A stretch of DNA of 50,776 nucleotides, taken from assembly GCA_019636445.1 (NCBI GenBank), contig JAHBXO010000038.1, positions 1 to 50,776 of the forward strand. Direction: 5' to 3'. Shown in pieces: positions 50,080 to 50,776 of this stretch. Made by a program: the position numbers and the translations under genes. How positions within the stretch are numbered: the stretch's first letter is position 1; each line of letters opens with the position of its first letter. This DNA comes from Gemmataceae bacterium. GTDB lineage: Bacteria; Planctomycetota; Planctomycetia; Gemmatales; Gemmataceae. The notes under the pieces were generated by a model. The model worked only from the letters and a program-made list of their open reading frames with translations. It was not told the DNA's origin and did not search any database.

Positions 50080-50776
50080 GTGTGCCAGTGCCGGCGATGC
50101 CGGAGCGTAAGCGCACCAAACACCTGTACCGATGACCTCGGAGGGCGCGACCGCCGCGCCCCAATGGCTTGGAAAGCCTATAGGCTCGTGATGGGGCAAC
50201 CCTATCGGGCTTGGCCATGCGTCAACGCAGTACATCCGGTGCGGGGCCGGGGGCTGACGGGAACCACACACAACGCCGAACGCACGAGATACAAGTCGTA
50301 GCTCGTGACCTGTTGCGAAAGGACAACGGGAACGCGCTGAGGATACCGCAGAAGTGCGGTTGGGAATCGCCAACGATGGCGAGGGCCACCTGAGCATTCG
50401 CTCAGGATTGCGAGCGCAAAACAAATGCAGCGGGGAAGGCATGGGACCATTGCGCTCACAGCGACCTCGATGAACATGCAGATGGCGAAGATCGACTACC
50501 GGACCGACGCGCCGACCGGGGGCACGGATGGCGACGCTCAAACGTAAATCCAAAGGTTCTCCGCGCCGACCTCACGAGCGAGGGCCATCGGGAACGGTCA
50601 AACTATTAGACTGAGTTTGTTTTACTTGGTGATACCGCAACAAATACGACGTAATACCGGTGCCGTGCCGGGCTTAGGACGATGCGACGAACGACTCACG
50701 CATTCACGCTCTGCCGTCGGGCGCGATTGCGAACAATGTACGACGGCGCGGGGGGAAGACGAATGACGACGACACT
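50080..50776 (+). mobile_element. Probable group II intron, 5' portion, cut by window end
   Basis: About 680 bases with no supportable gene, rich in short complementary segments, ending in an ATG with a good ribosome binding site. The 5' edge is placed at GTGTG (50080-50084), which fits the GUGYG start of group II introns. Elements such as ccgggggctgacgggaacca (50246-50265), gttgcgaaaggacaacgg (50312-50329) and gcaaaacaaatgcagcgg (50416-50433) resemble domain I motifs as I remember them. The distance from the 5' edge to the ORF (683 bases) fits domains I-III followed by an ORF in domain IV. Domain V/VI and the maturase are outside the window. Exact class and boundaries cannot be set here. Confidence 0.5.
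50763..50776 (+). CDS. Start of an ORF, probably the intron-encoded protein
   Basis: ATG at 50763, preceded by gggggaagac, codes for Met-Thr-Thr-Thr before the window ends. Its place after the long structured stretch suggests the reverse transcriptase/maturase of a group II intron. No motif is visible in four residues, so the call depends on context alone. Confidence 0.35.

Overview
The window is G+C-rich DNA from a planctomycete, most likely of the Gemmataceae. The evidence is a set of families that are hallmarks of that phylum: two DUF1501 proteins, two DUF1549/DUF1553 'planctomycete cytochrome' proteins with CxxCH motifs, a DUF1559 protein with the H-x9-DG signature, a DUF1580 protein, FG-GAP surface proteins that begin with an LExxxxRxxPA-like motif, an ECF sigma factor overlapping a Ser/Thr kinase, and an M56 peptidase fused to WD40 repeats. 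Assignment below phylum is inference.

Layout. 1-1667: remains of an integrative element (3' end of a tyrosine recombinase, a truncated excisionase-like gene and a complete IS630-type element with inverted repeats and TA target duplication). 2084-10146: a surface/signalling block on the + strand: FG-GAP/DUF5666 protein, ECF sigma factor, overlapping Ser/Thr kinase with TPR-like repeats, and a large metzincin-like FG-GAP protein. 10204-11580: an internally deleted IS1380-type element that truncates a second integrase remnant, next to tRNA-Gly(GCC). 11825-14081: a hypothetical secreted protein and a DUF1501 protein on the - strand. 14243-27811: + strand chromosomal genes: trpC, a GyrA-type topoisomerase subunit, a sugar-nucleotide epimerase, two tandem paralogous methyltransferases, a VIT/vWA protein, a DUF1080 protein, an esterase, a small membrane protein and a DUF1559 protein.

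27813-38325 is a - strand block. In transcription order it holds a BlaI-type repressor, an M56 peptidase/WD40 fusion, a DUF1549/DUF1553 protein, a small cysteine-rich protein, a DUF1501 protein and a seven-EF-hand protein, followed by DsbD. A promoter-like sequence with a perfect dyad in its spacer lies upstream of the repressor. The block reads as a BlaR1/BlaI-like regulator whose sensor domain has been replaced by a WD40 propeller, linked to secreted planctomycete-specific proteins. Divergent from it are a DUF1549/DUF1553 cytochrome protein and a PQQ-like beta-propeller protein (38503-42505). Then come a histidine kinase with a degenerate NtrC-like regulator and an FAH-family hydrolase on the - strand.

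46244-50776 is a mobile island starting at tRNA-Asn(GTT): tyrosine recombinase, a strongly structured intergenic element, an unknown ORF, a DUF1580 protein, a TOPRIM (Spo11/TopoVI-A-like) protein, and a long structured non-coding stretch that ends in a start codon at the window edge. I read that last part as the 5' region of a group II intron. The island's distal attachment site is not in the window. A family of 33-nt dyad repeats (five copies) sits in intergenic spaces at 25.6 kb and 32.9-33.4 kb and flanks the small cysteine-rich gene.
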